Shown here: positions 21,401 to 31,259 of the stretch, piece by piece
Layout: each line of letters begins with the position of its first letter
How positions within the stretch are numbered: position 1 is the first letter of the stretch
Source: Paenibacillus sp. HGH0039
Lineage (GTDB): Bacteria; Bacillota; Bacilli; Paenibacillales; NBRC-103111
NCBI RefSeq assembly: GCF_000411255.1
Contig: NZ_KE150412.1
Span: 10,197 to 74,196, forward strand
Direction: 5' to 3'
Length of the DNA: 64,000 bases
The notes under the pieces: generated by a model
Told to the model about the DNA's origin: nothing
What the model saw: the letters and a program-made list of their open reading frames with translations, nothing else
Databases searched by the model: none
Made by a program: the position numbers and the translations under genes

Positions 21401-23359
21401 TAAGGAAACGCGCTTATATGAACCATCTTGATACAACTGCTTCCAATCAACTGTGGCTCCTTTCACATACAGTTCACAAAGCTTGGAGAGTTGCGAACTG
21501 TTTTCACTCCCTTCTCTTCCTGTTAAAACAATTTTTTGCGCTTCTTGTGTTATGCGATTTAGCTCACTAGTTGAAATATCGCCTTCATTTATACTTTGCC
21601 GCTTATCCGATACGACATGATTTTTTCCATAGTAAATGCTATGATTGACCATATTTTTTAATTCGGTTTTTTTCAGAATAGCAAGTTTGTCTGTTAGGTC
21701 TTTGAGGGTATTGAATACAATAGCGATTCGATAGGTATAATGCCCCCGGCCCGTGTTCGCCGTATAGCATAGGTTACCGATCGGTATATCCTGTTCATTC
21801 TCAAGAAATTGTTCATAGTTATGAATTAAGCTTTTTAAAGCGGTTTCAGTTTTTGCCGATAGAGTAAGTACATTATTTGCCGTCGTGTCTGGTAACAGAT
21901 CAGAATCCTTATATTCTTCTACGATAATGTGGCAATTGGTTCCACTAAAACCAAACGCACTTATTCCTGCTCGCAGCGGCATTTCCCCGCTATCCCAATT
22001 CATGCATTTGTCGACTACATATAGAGGTGAATTGATAAAATTAATGTATGGATTCGTCTCCTCAAAATGAAGACTCGGTGGTAACATCCGGTGTTTCATA
22101 GATAGAAGAACTTTTAATAGATTTGTAGGGCCGGCAGCACCGACCGTATGTCCGATGTTTGTTTTCACAGAACCAATTCCACAGAATTGCTTTTTATCCG
22201 TAAATTTTGAAAAAGCATTTGATAAGCCAGTAACTTCAATCGGGTCACCGAGCAACGTTCCAGTACCATGTGTCTCGACGTAACTGATAGATTCAGGTGA
22301 AACATTAGCTTTTTTCCAAGCATTAATGATGACTTCCTCCTGGGCGAGCGGATTCGGAGCAGTGATACCGTTTGAAGCCCCATCATTGTTTATTGAACTC
22401 CCCTTTATCACACCGTAAATGTGGTCGCCATCTTTTATCGCTTTCTTGAGCGGCTTCAATAAGAATACAACAACACCTTCAGAGAACACCGTACCACTAC
22501 ACTTTTTGTCAAAGGTGCGGATGCGATAGTCCTTGGATTGGACGGTGTCCATAATACTCATATCCTCATCTGATGTTTCTTTGTTATCACTATCTTGCAT
22601 ATTGAAACCAGTGATGCCGAGGTTAATTCCACCCGCCAGTGCCATGTCACACTCTTGATTGCGAAGAGCACTACACGCTTCATGTATTGCGACAAGTCCG
22701 GAAGAGCAGGCAGTATCAAGGACGAGAGCCGGCCCTTTTAAGTTAAACGTATAGCTAATACGGCTTGCTAAGATCCCATTCCAAAATCCGCTTAGTTTCA
22801 TCTGATCATCTTCGGTCAGGTATTTATAATGGATAGAGTTTGTTTCATCTTTTCCTACAAATACACCCATGTTCGAATTGGTTATCGACGGAATGCTATA
22901 ACCGGCATCTTCGATTGCTGTCACCGCAGTTTCCATGAATACCCTTTGCTCAGGTTCGATATAGCGTGCCTCCCGTGGAGGAATCCCGAAAAAGGCGGCA
23001 TCAAATTTATCCCAATCCGTAATATAACCACCTTGAAACTGTTCAAGTTTGTCATAATTTTCTGGCGATGGATTATAGCCGATATACTCGGCAAATGCAA
23101 TATTCTTTAAGAGCATTTTGTCAAAAACGAGCCTATCTTCAGGTTTCGGCACAAAACACACCCTGCTATTTACCAAATTACCCCAGAATTCTCCTGGATT
23201 TTTTGCCATAGGCAGCCTGTTTGCAACGCCAATGACCGCTATTTCGGTTAATTTCTCTTCTTCATTTTGTTGAAGCTTCGCTAACAAATTTACTGCTTCT
23301 GTTTGGGAAATATGCTTCATGCTGAGTTGATCTAAAATAAATCTTTTTACAGTGTTCAT
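18464..23359 (-). CDS. Trans-AT polyketide synthase module KS-DH-KR-ACP (second)
   Basis: The product has about 1630 residues. The start is the ATG at 23359, preceded by AAAGGAGGT; a longer frame to 23392 lacks a ribosome site. The KS has Cys218 in DTACSSG, a His in ETHGTGT and a His in KTNIGH, so it should be active. A post-KS linker ending in YPFDRTHYW replaces the AT domain, meaning malonyl units come from a trans AT. The DH has DHKLMGTHLLVG near residue 713 (the usual Pro is Val) and HPALVD. The KR has TGGTGGLG near 1215 and a catalytic Tyr in QSDYTAAN. The ACP has LGGDSIHA (Ser1541). Predicted chemistry is one extension followed by reduction and dehydration to an enoyl unit. No ER or methyltransferase is seen. 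The C-terminal ~40 residues resemble a docking helix. Confidence 0.93.
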   Translation of the reverse strand: MNTVKRFILDQLSMKHISQTEAVNLLAKLQQNEEEKLTEIAVIGVANRLPMAKNPGEFWGNLVNSRVCFVPKPEDRLVFDKMLLKNIAFAEYIGYNPSPENYDKLEQFQGGYITDWDKFDAAFFGIPPREARYIEPEQRVFMETAVTAIEDAGYSIPSITNSNMGVFVGKDETNSIHYKYLTEDDQMKLSGFWNGILASRISYTFNLKGPALVLDTACSSGLVAIHEACSALRNQECDMALAGGINLGITGFNMQDSDNKETSDEDMSIMDTVQSKDYRIRTFDKKCSGTVFSEGVVVFLLKPLKKAIKDGDHIYGVIKGSSINNDGASNGITAPNPLAQEEVIINAWKKANVSPESISYVETHGTGTLLGDPIEVTGLSNAFSKFTDKKQFCGIGSVKTNIGHTVGAAGPTNLLKVLLSMKHRMLPPSLHFEETNPYINFINSPLYVVDKCMNWDSGEMPLRAGISAFGFSGTNCHIIVEEYKDSDLLPDTTANNVLTLSAKTETALKSLIHNYEQFLENEQDIPIGNLCYTANTGRGHYTYRIAIVFNTLKDLTDKLAILKKTELKNMVNHSIYYGKNHVVSDKRQSINEGDISTSELNRITQEAQKIVLTGREGSENSSQLSKLCELYVKGATVDWKQLYQDGSYKRVSLPTYPFDRTHYWAEPITMAQSILRKPDSTILHPLVHQCIVDSMKQSVYLVNPELTKEWVVTDHKLMGTHLLVGTAYLEMIKEACQHCFNNANIVIQDLVFMAPLLAYEGDMDIHIVITQNDVNADFSVVSRHEESTGDVWIEHSKGTVCMHDDTPPKQLQFSEIESDPALKKFSIKQGLEEKELILNSWESDNYFGERWESIMNFFTKANGDRDEIITEIQIPDKYLSDLDQFSFHPALVDNAINIPVIRLYTGGRKLLPFSYKNLKFYRRVPRHFYSKITILTKDNNTEVFTFRVSLVDTSGNVIAEAEEVTLRQISKMNEFKKNAFYGTNWMLQPATIQKTQNVQGNVLVFCDQGEYYARALAEQIQHQDSRLFFVSIGKKFSQIDATQFTVGEDEEDYDKLLAAIGVNNLCSVYHFSTVNFTRTDVSAERYGEELHQGLYSVVYLTRAILRTIRDSVEFVLLTDYAHEVTGEEACIKPANAAFLAVAKSTATEYPNLRYRCIDIDEATDMETVLDEVLTENPTFRVAYRNNQRFTEALTVIEQKQESMREMEIKQTGVYLITGGTGGLGLQMAIDLGNRGARTICLLARKALPDRSTWQTLLSNRDRKLSTLIESILYLENLGCTVLLRYTDVSDRVQMESILSELKEAYGPINGIIHCAGMAGDGFLFNKNMNTFRDVVRPKINGTVVLDALTRGEKLDFFILFSSMTSLLGGPGQSDYTAANAFLDAYAPYLRKKGIPVQTVNWPGWSEVGMAVDYQVADAVTLFRSLETEVAIQALNEIIKYDLSNVIPGQINYDILQQIGENNLPFRLSPWLKKNLDRHISRHNTQKKQVAKQTIAPEDIHIIGKNDNYTTTENEVAFRYAVVLDLREIDIYESFNSLGGDSIHAMELLKEINAIYPRTIDITDIFTHSSVEELAGLIDKKRGIGKEQSDDKAVIVPDYKLSDDDIMSMLDNVEKGNVSSFDEAIKVIKSNK

Positions 23360-23375
23360 AACTAAATACCTCCTT

Positions 23376-26300
23376 TTAATTGTCCTTATCAAGTAACGCT
23401 AGTACCTGCTCCATATTCATATCACCTGCAACGAATTGGTCTACCATATCCTGTATGTTATTACTACTTTCCTTCTTAATTGTTATTTTGTTACTCTTCG
23501 TTGTCTTTGTCTCAATATATTGCGCGATTTCTACTACTGTAGAATATACAAACATATCCGTAATCACGATGATACCGGGATAGAACTTATCCAGTTCTTT
23601 TTGAAGATATGCAGCAAGCAATGAATTGCCACCCGACTCAAAAAATTTAGCATGGATATCTACTTCATCATTGCCGAGAGTTTGTGACCAAGCGTAGATT
23701 ACATTTCTTTCAATATCCGTAATATCGCTCATACTTTTCCCGATCACAACGATCTCTTTATCCTCGGGGCTAGTCCCCTTACTCCAATGACTCTGATCGT
23801 TACCTCTATGATTGCTACTATTCTCAAACAAACTGATGATAAGATTGTCATGTTCCATTTCTAAAGCTTTATAATCAATATCTCCGATCAGTACCTGTGG
23901 CAGCTTTGTTTTTAAGGCATGCCAGAACGCGGCGGCTCCTTCTTCATCATTAAGGAATCGCACATACGGCCCTTCTTCGCGTATACCACTTACTGCCGCC
24001 ATCCCTGATTCACGCCACCCTGTCCAGTTAATTGTCAAACTAGGCAACCCTAATGTACGGCGGTAATATGAAAAACTATCCAGAAACGCATTCGCAGCGA
24101 CATAATCACTTTGTCCTGCTGCACCAAATATGGAGACGTAAGAAGAACACATCACAAAAAAGCTTAAAGGATCATTGCGCGTCAGTTCATGCAATACCCA
24201 GGTTCCGGCAATTTTCGGTCTTAAGACGGATTCATACGTTTGCCATGTCTTATTCATAATGAAACCATCTCCAGCAATACCGGCAGCATGTATTATCCCG
24301 CGGACCGCTCCATGTGCATCTCGTAATTGCTGTAATGCATCATCCATTTGTATATAGTCAGCAATATCAACCTGCATAATATCCAATGAGTATCCTTGAG
24401 ACCAAAGGCTTTGTACCTGCTCCAGTTTCTTACGCAGAATTGGATCAATAGGCTCCGATAGAAGCGAAAATGTATCTCTTGAATAGGTCCTGTTAAGCAA
24501 CACGATATGAATAGTTGGATTAAGGCGGAATAAGTATTGGGAAATGGCTAACCCCATGCCACCTAACCCACCTGTGATGATATAAACCCCGTTATCGACT
24601 AACGTCATTTGTTCATCATTAAGGGCTGTTCCATGTGTGACATTGTTAAGTTGTTGCATATACTTAACATTTTTTCGATAGGACACCGCATGCAACGATT
24701 CATTGCTAAGCATGTCTTCGATTAGAACGTCTGCAGACGTATCGTTATCAATATCTATTACGCGTGTCTTTATGTTCGCATACTCTCTGCCGATCGTATT
24801 GACCATACCACTCAATCCGTAGCTCAACGGTTGAATCCATTCTTCCTCACCGGTTACTTTCGTTGCATTTGAGGTGTATATAACCAAGTTTATTGAATGA
24901 CGAACATCTTGGTTAAGTAATGCTTTTATCAGATTAAATGTGCTTTTGAAGAGCAACTCCATCTCTGTTATAAGCTGTGATCCTGTTTGCATTTCTTCAT
25001 GAATAAGCGAAGCCATATGAACAATATATTTAATATTCTCCTTCGCCAATGAAGATAGGATGGTATCAAAATCACATGCCTCTCTTAACTCTACAGCTAT
25101 TATCCGCTCTCCAAAGTACTGACGCATCTGCAGCATCAGAGATGAATTGAGTTGCCCTTGACGATACATTACGAGTATGCAATCGTCTTCCTTCACAACA
25201 TTCACCGCTTTATCAATGGGGTCAGAACAAGCAATCCAGTGTGTCGTTCTATACTGATGTTGGGAGGACTTCATAAAGTTCTTCTCGTCATGGATTTTTT
25301 TAATAACATAATTGTTCAGCTCCCCAATGATATGAAAATCCTCGTCCAGTAGCGTGATGTCAAAAGCCGCAAACTCCTGAGTTACACGTTCTTGCTCTTT
25401 TAGTTTAATATAGCTATACATCCTAGGCGGAAGAGGTTGGTAGAAGCGCGCTTGTTCACAGGAGAATGGCAAAAACACATCATTAATAATCAAATTTCCA
25501 GAATTAATTGCCGGATCTAGTAAAGACGGAAACAGTATATATTGATCCACTTCTGTTAGTAAGCTTTTATCAACTGAGAAACAAAGTAAAAGTTCTTTAT
25601 CATTCTTATAAAGCGCCGATAGATTGTTCCACTTATTACCTGTAATTTCTACAATTGATTTAGGTACCAATGATGTATGCTTATCCATTACCTCACAACG
25701 AGCTATAATCGAAGTGATATCAATTGACCTATTTTTAGGAGGGGCATGTTTTCTTTTGCGCACAGATACTTCTAAATGATGGATCCATTCAGATTCCTTA
25801 TCGTTTTTACTAAAGCAATTTACCGAAATGCCATCATGCTCCTCCCTTATGATGGTATGAATCGTACGAGTTTCATGCCGGCCACAAGCAAATGGAACAC
25901 AATATAATAGATTTTCAATATCAAATTGAGCATGTTTTAAATACCGAGTGCTTACGAATACTGCCATTTCAAAAAAAACAGTGCCGGGTAAAACATGAAC
26001 ACCATTTATCATATGACATTTTAATTCCCAACATTGTTCAACATTCATCTTTGTCATATATACATGCATACGATGGGTATCTAACACACATGTATGAACT
26101 AATGGATGAAGATTCTCTTTGCGAGATTCAACTAATTCTTTTTCTTGTTTAGACGGTAACGAAACCCAATATCTTTTGTGATCGAACGGATAAGTAGGGA
26201 TGCTCAATTTACGTCGTTCTTCTCTTCCATATAATTGATCCCAGTCAACAGTCGCACCTTGGACATATAGTGCAATTAATGCATTTAATAACTCCTTATG

Positions 26301-28046
26301 TTGCCCTCCGTCCGATTCATGGATAATTTGCTGCGTTATTTCAGCAGCTTTTTGCGAAAGTAATTGCACCGTATTGCGGTGAATATATCCATCCGTAATA
26401 TCGGAATCTGTTATTTTATGTTCGCCATAGACATATCGGTTATCGTTAGCATGCTGTGTGAAACTAATCGCAAAAAGATCATCCGGAGAATGAAGAATCA
26501 TCGCAAAACGGCATTCAAAATGAACTCTCCCGACATTGGCGGTATAGCATAAATCATCAAGATTGCAGTTTGGCATTTGCGTTAAGTATTGCTTATATAG
26601 CTCAATGTAACGGCTAACAGTCTGTTCATCTTTGGCCGAAACTGTAAATATCCGAGACTGTTTTGGACTATATAGTACACTATCTACTTGGGGGGCTTCT
26701 TCTAAGATGACATGGCAGTTTGTCCCGCTCATGCCGAAGGAACTAACGCCACATCGTCTTGGGTAATGCGCCGGCTCCCAATCACATAACTTATCATTAA
26801 CATAAAGAGGAGATGATGAAAAATTAATCTTTTGGTTAGGTGCTGTGAAGTGAAGCGTTGGAGGTAATTGCTTATGCTTTAGCATTAAAACTGCTTTAAG
26901 TAGCCCTACCGCTCCCGCCGCACTATCAAGGTGACCCACGTTACTTTTTACAGATCCGATTGCACAGAACTGTTTCTTGTCCGTCACTCGGCTGAACGCA
27001 CGTTCTATACCGTTAATTTCAACAGGATCGCCAAGTTTTGTTGCTGTACCATGCGCTTCAATATAGGATATCGTCTCAGGATTGATTCGAGCGTCTTTCC
27101 ATGCGCCTCTTATGACAGATTCTTGAGCCTCAGCATTTGGTGCAGTAATGCCGATCGAAGCTCCGTCTTGGTTGATACTTCCCCCTTTAATAACCGCATA
27201 AATATTATCGCGGTCGCGGACCGCATCGCGTAACGACTTCAGGATAAAACATATAACACCTTCTCCTGTGCCTGTACCGTCTGCATCATAGTTAAACGTC
27301 TTCGTTCTTGAAGAAGAAGATTCAATACCCATCTTGTTCTCAATCACTTGTGGTGTGGGTGTTATTCTGAATCGAACAGAACCCGCAATCGCCATTGTAA
27401 TGCTACCATTCATGATTTGCTCACAAGCCATATGCACAGCTACCAAAGAGGATGAGCAAGTCGTATCAATATTAACTGCCGGTCCTTTTAGATTTAACAG
27501 GTAGCTAATTCTACTAGCGATAATGGCATCCACATTTCCAGAAACTGAAATTCCGTGCGTATGCGCTTCATTCTCTTTCAGCAACGAACGGTAGGAATCA
27601 GGCGGACTTGTATAGCCTAAAAACACACCTGTCGGACTTCCTTTTAAACGACCGCCACCATAACCGGCATCCTCAAGCGCTGTCCAAGCCGACTCCAAAA
27701 ACATACGTTGCGCTGGATCCATGAATTCAGCTTCCCGAGGTGAGATATTAAATACACTTGGATCGAATAAATCGATTCGTTCCATATAAGCACATTGCCC
27801 TAAACTTTCAGGCATTTCCTTCTGTTGCATGTATTGATAGGATCGAACCGCATCCTGATACCGTTGTTGCGGAAAATCAGTGATCAAGTCCATCCCATCG
27901 CGGATATAATCCCAAAACTCATTCACATTGTTGGCTTTTCCAACTTTTGCATGTAAACCAATGATCGCTATATCTTGAGCAGAAGGTTCATGACAATCGG
28001 AATCGGATAGCGAATACGGTATTTGCTTAATCATATTCAAATCCAC
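23376..28046 (-). CDS. Trans-AT polyketide synthase module KS-DH-KR-ACP (first)
   Basis: The product has 1556 residues. The start is a GTG at 28046 after AGAAGGGGG. The KS has Cys197 in DTTCSSS, a His in EAHGTAT and a His in KSNVGH, all present. There is no AT domain; the linker ends in YPFDHKRYW. The DH-like region carries CHMINGVHVLPG near residue 678 and FPSLLDPAIN, so the catalytic His and Asp look present although the flanks differ from the norm. The KR has TGGLGGMG near 1155 and a Tyr in QSDYVAAN. The ACP has SGGNSLLA (Ser1475). It stops 16 bases before the next module starts. It probably works with the trans AT encoded just upstream. The starter unit and the number of cycles cannot be read from the sequence. 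Confidence 0.93.
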   Translation of the reverse strand: MDLNMIKQIPYSLSDSDCHEPSAQDIAIIGLHAKVGKANNVNEFWDYIRDGMDLITDFPQQRYQDAVRSYQYMQQKEMPESLGQCAYMERIDLFDPSVFNISPREAEFMDPAQRMFLESAWTALEDAGYGGGRLKGSPTGVFLGYTSPPDSYRSLLKENEAHTHGISVSGNVDAIIASRISYLLNLKGPAVNIDTTCSSSLVAVHMACEQIMNGSITMAIAGSVRFRITPTPQVIENKMGIESSSSRTKTFNYDADGTGTGEGVICFILKSLRDAVRDRDNIYAVIKGGSINQDGASIGITAPNAEAQESVIRGAWKDARINPETISYIEAHGTATKLGDPVEINGIERAFSRVTDKKQFCAIGSVKSNVGHLDSAAGAVGLLKAVLMLKHKQLPPTLHFTAPNQKINFSSSPLYVNDKLCDWEPAHYPRRCGVSSFGMSGTNCHVILEEAPQVDSVLYSPKQSRIFTVSAKDEQTVSRYIELYKQYLTQMPNCNLDDLCYTANVGRVHFECRFAMILHSPDDLFAISFTQHANDNRYVYGEHKITDSDITDGYIHRNTVQLLSQKAAEITQQIIHESDGGQHKELLNALIALYVQGATVDWDQLYGREERRKLSIPTYPFDHKRYWVSLPSKQEKELVESRKENLHPLVHTCVLDTHRMHVYMTKMNVEQCWELKCHMINGVHVLPGTVFFEMAVFVSTRYLKHAQFDIENLLYCVPFACGRHETRTIHTIIREEHDGISVNCFSKNDKESEWIHHLEVSVRKRKHAPPKNRSIDITSIIARCEVMDKHTSLVPKSIVEITGNKWNNLSALYKNDKELLLCFSVDKSLLTEVDQYILFPSLLDPAINSGNLIINDVFLPFSCEQARFYQPLPPRMYSYIKLKEQERVTQEFAAFDITLLDEDFHIIGELNNYVIKKIHDEKNFMKSSQHQYRTTHWIACSDPIDKAVNVVKEDDCILVMYRQGQLNSSLMLQMRQYFGERIIAVELREACDFDTILSSLAKENIKYIVHMASLIHEEMQTGSQLITEMELLFKSTFNLIKALLNQDVRHSINLVIYTSNATKVTGEEEWIQPLSYGLSGMVNTIGREYANIKTRVIDIDNDTSADVLIEDMLSNESLHAVSYRKNVKYMQQLNNVTHGTALNDEQMTLVDNGVYIITGGLGGMGLAISQYLFRLNPTIHIVLLNRTYSRDTFSLLSEPIDPILRKKLEQVQSLWSQGYSLDIMQVDIADYIQMDDALQQLRDAHGAVRGIIHAAGIAGDGFIMNKTWQTYESVLRPKIAGTWVLHELTRNDPLSFFVMCSSYVSIFGAAGQSDYVAANAFLDSFSYYRRTLGLPSLTINWTGWRESGMAAVSGIREEGPYVRFLNDEEGAAAFWHALKTKLPQVLIGDIDYKALEMEHDNLIISLFENSSNHRGNDQSHWSKGTSPEDKEIVVIGKSMSDITDIERNVIYAWSQTLGNDEVDIHAKFFESGGNSLLAAYLQKELDKFYPGIIVITDMFVYSTVVEIAQYIETKTTKSNKITIKKESSNNIQDMVDQFVAGDMNMEQVLALLDKDN

Positions 28047-28066
28047 TGGATAGCCCCCTTCTTTTG

Positions 28067-29311
28067 TTAAATTGCATTGTAATCAAAATGCTCGAAAATG
28101 GTTTCTGTATTGGAATCTCTGAATAACTCTTTTAATCTTGCGATCTGTTCTTCTCGGCTTGTTTGTTTCGTTTTGAACATCATTAGCAGCATTGTAATAG
28201 CTTGTTGCATCTCATCTTCAGTAGCCGTTCTTCCTTCATTTTCAATCTCGCTCTGAAGTGCATTTAGCTTGTTATAGGGTTCAATAACCCCTCGTTGGTA
28301 TTGTTCACTATCCCAATTATTGTTACGGGTAGCCGCAAAAATACCTAAACTTCTGGACAAAAACGGAATAGCAGTATTCTGAATGTGTTTTTCAAGTTTT
28401 TCGATATCATTAGTATGGTCATACGCAAATATAGGCGTGTCACCGAAAATGTTATTCATCAAGTTCTTAAGTACATGTCCCGGACCTACTTCCACGCCAT
28501 ATTGGATCATATATTTTTTAGCATAGAGCATGCAGTCTACCCAGCGAACAGGTGAGTAAATTTGCGCTGTAAGATTAGGAATGATATCCTCGCTGCCCAG
28601 GTAAGGCTTAGCTGTGACGTTAGAAAGAACAGGTATCGTAAAATTTGTAAACCGGTATTTTTTAAGTTCTTCTTCAAAAAGCGTTGCAACCGGTTGCATA
28701 ATGCTACAGTGAAATGGAGCGCTTACATTGAGATAAACAGATTTTAGCCCCTCTTCATTCAGTAAATTTACAACCTTATCAACAGCTTTACGATGTCCAG
28801 AAATAACGGTTTGCGTGCGTGAATTATAATTTGAGATACTTACCACTTCGTTTGATTGAGTAACCGAATGACAAATATGCTCAAGTTTCTCCACATCACG
28901 CATCATCACTGACACCATGCAACCTGCTTCCGGTGCAATCGCTTCTTGCATCAACTCTCCCCGTTTACGCACAATTCTGACCGCATCAGCAAAATCGATG
29001 GCACCTGCGCAAGTGAGTGCAGTAATCTCACCTAAACTATGTCCGGCCATTAAGTCGGGTTTAATCATGTGCCTATCCATCAGTACACGATACATGGCTA
29101 CACTTGTTGTTAAAATCGCAGGCTGGGCATTATGTGTTAATGTTAAATTCGTTTGATCACTTTCAAAACACAACTTCTTTAGATCAAATGACAATGCATC
29201 ACTCGCTTCCGCGAATACATCTGAAGCGATTTTAGAATTTTCACATAGTGTTTTTCCCATGCCAACATACTGTGAACCTTGTCCCGGAAAATAGAATGCT
29301 TTTTTCATCAT
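28067..29311 (-). CDS. Trans-acting malonyl-type acyltransferase with C-terminal extension
   Basis: The 414-residue protein opens with FPGQGSQYVGMG. The nucleophile lies in AGHSLGE (Ser92), the catalytic Arg in RKRGELMQ, and the second catalytic His in SAPFHC. VEVGPGHVL closes the AT fold at about residue 285. It should load malonyl-CoA-derived units onto the ACPs of the two AT-less modules. Roughly 115 further residues follow, polar and probably helical, with NNN-D...PYNKL motifs. These are shared with the degenerate AT-like protein at 31260-32327 and are not part of a minimal FabD-type AT. The ribosome site is weak. The gene lies 20 bases upstream of the first PKS module. Confidence 0.92.
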   Translation of the reverse strand: MMKKAFYFPGQGSQYVGMGKTLCENSKIASDVFAEASDALSFDLKKLCFESDQTNLTLTHNAQPAILTTSVAMYRVLMDRHMIKPDLMAGHSLGEITALTCAGAIDFADAVRIVRKRGELMQEAIAPEAGCMVSVMMRDVEKLEHICHSVTQSNEVVSISNYNSRTQTVISGHRKAVDKVVNLLNEEGLKSVYLNVSAPFHCSIMQPVATLFEEELKKYRFTNFTIPVLSNVTAKPYLGSEDIIPNLTAQIYSPVRWVDCMLYAKKYMIQYGVEVGPGHVLKNLMNNIFGDTPIFAYDHTNDIEKLEKHIQNTAIPFLSRSLGIFAATRNNNWDSEQYQRGVIEPYNKLNALQSEIENEGRTATEDEMQQAITMLLMMFKTKQTSREEQIARLKELFRDSNTETIFEHFDYNAI

Positions 29312-29345
29312 TTTAATTGATTAGACCGTTCATCAACGCCCTAAT

Positions 29346-31244
29346 CTACCCTCCTATCCAACATTTCGATTGTGTAAAACAGTAACCTGGAACATCAATC
29401 AATCTGGGTTGTTCGTCATGAAACAAACTATTAAAATCAATGGCATAACCGTTCACATAGTACTCAGCTATTTCATGCATATCATACCTGGCAAAAGAAG
29501 ATAGCATGCCTTGCTCTACATCACGATTTTCTGCAACGCTCTTTCTTCTTTTCTCATCATAGTAAATATCATGACTGGATCTGTTTTGAGCGATCCATTG
29601 GCTTAAAGTATCATAGAGGTCATCAAATGTACGGTAAACAACCGCTAGGCGATACGGACTATAATGCTGCCGACGTGCTAGAACCGTATAGGAAAAATCA
29701 AGCGCGTTAGCCGTCTCCGTATCCTTGTATTGCTTTACAAATTCCGTAAATTTGCTGATTGTCTGTTGCAAGGAAACAAGCGTGTGCCCCGATATACAAA
29801 ATAAATAGCAGTCTTTAATCCATGGCTGTAAATTCAGTTCATCAGGAATATACTCTTCATATATGGTAAGTGCATTCCCTCCGCCATATCCACTAGAAAA
29901 CGATGCAACGATACGTTTTTTCCCTTCCTCAACTTCCCAGTCTTTTAATTTGTCGTTTATATAAAATGGCGAATTGATTAAATCCAAATAGGAGGAAGGG
30001 GTATCAAATTTATAGACAGGCGGTATCTGTTTATTTTTTAAGGCAAGCACAGAACACACAGCATTACTCAAACCTAACATTGCTTCTGAATAGCCTAAAT
30101 TCACACTCGTTAGTCCAAGTGCACAATATTGTTTTTTCTGTGTAGAAGTTTGAAAGCCATTAATCAATCCTTTAACTTCTAACGCTTGTTCAATTCTTTC
30201 ACAATACCCTTCACCGTCAACATACGTAATATCTTCCGCGCTTAGATTCGCATCATTAAGCGCTCCCTGTACGACTTGTGTAATCATTTCCGAACTTGTT
30301 TGCAGAAAGTCAACGCTCGCCCCACCACTGTTATTTGTATCTATCCCCCGGATAATCCCATGTATCCGGTCTTGATCCGCCACCGCCTTATCAAGCGGCT
30401 TTAAATACAAGGCGATTGCTCCTTCTCCTAGATAGTTACCACCAGGCTCATCATCAAAGCTTTTACTCGCAATATCCGGCGCATGATGAAAAACTTCATT
30501 CAATACTATTCTTTGATCAAGCAAATGCGAAATATTGATTCCCCCGACAAGTGCTGACGTAATTTTACCCATTTCAAGCAAATTGCAAGCCTCATAAAGC
30601 GCTAATGCACCACTAACACAACTATTCTCAATTACAGTTGAAGGACCTCGCAAATCAAATTTATTTGAAAGACGTGTAGCAAGAAAGCTAGTCCAATTCA
30701 ACATATACGATTTCATGTTAATATCATCGATATGCTTAAGATAATTAACTAATTGGTTAGCAGTAAAATTAGCGGCGATATACACCCCTGTAATCTCATT
30801 TCTGCGGTCTGTGCCAAGATAACCCGCATCTTCAAGTGCCCGGTACGCAGCTTGAAGCATGATTCTATGGCTAGGTTCCATCAATGAAGCATCTTCATGC
30901 GATATACCAAATAACTCATAATCAAACTCATCGATATCTGATAAGATGGCACCATAATGATAATTACGCTCATCAGTATCTAATCCACCTAACAATTGCG
31001 CGGCGCGTGTTATTCTATCCTTTGGACAAGCCTGTATTAACGTGCGCTTGTTTGATATTACATCCCATATGTCGTTATAATTGTCAGACAAAGGAGATTT
31101 CCAACCTATTCCAACTATAGCAACCGGTGTCTTTTGCGAATTCAGTCCCTTTAATAATTGACCCGCTTCTGCTTTATCTATTCTTCCGTCTTTGAACATC
31201 GAGATAACGAGGTCCATTGCATTCGTCTTTTTAGTTGTTATCAT
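29346..31244 (-). CDS. Free-standing ketosynthase-like protein lacking both catalytic histidines
   Basis: The 632-residue protein has an N-terminal helical segment, a full-length KS fold and the usual post-KS linker, but no ACP. The nucleophile is kept (Cys209 in NSCVSGA). Where active KSs have AHGTGT this one reads DGEGYCE (near residue 340), and where they have NIGH it reads NLGY (near 385). The Cys-His-His triad is therefore Cys-Glu-Tyr, and decarboxylative condensation is not expected. It could be a structural partner, like a chain-length factor or KS0, or a transacylase; this is inference. It starts 16 bases after the AT-like gene, with the ribosome site AAGGAAGGAG, and is full-length without frameshift, so it seems to be under selection. 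Confidence 0.88.
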   Translation of the reverse strand: MITTKKTNAMDLVISMFKDGRIDKAEAGQLLKGLNSQKTPVAIVGIGWKSPLSDNYNDIWDVISNKRTLIQACPKDRITRAAQLLGGLDTDERNYHYGAILSDIDEFDYELFGISHEDASLMEPSHRIMLQAAYRALEDAGYLGTDRRNEITGVYIAANFTANQLVNYLKHIDDINMKSYMLNWTSFLATRLSNKFDLRGPSTVIENSCVSGALALYEACNLLEMGKITSALVGGINISHLLDQRIVLNEVFHHAPDIASKSFDDEPGGNYLGEGAIALYLKPLDKAVADQDRIHGIIRGIDTNNSGGASVDFLQTSSEMITQVVQGALNDANLSAEDITYVDGEGYCERIEQALEVKGLINGFQTSTQKKQYCALGLTSVNLGYSEAMLGLSNAVCSVLALKNKQIPPVYKFDTPSSYLDLINSPFYINDKLKDWEVEEGKKRIVASFSSGYGGGNALTIYEEYIPDELNLQPWIKDCYLFCISGHTLVSLQQTISKFTEFVKQYKDTETANALDFSYTVLARRQHYSPYRLAVVYRTFDDLYDTLSQWIAQNRSSHDIYYDEKRRKSVAENRDVEQGMLSSFARYDMHEIAEYYVNGYAIDFNSLFHDEQPRLIDVPGYCFTQSKCWIGG

Positions 31245-31259
31245 ATTGTCGCTCCTTCC

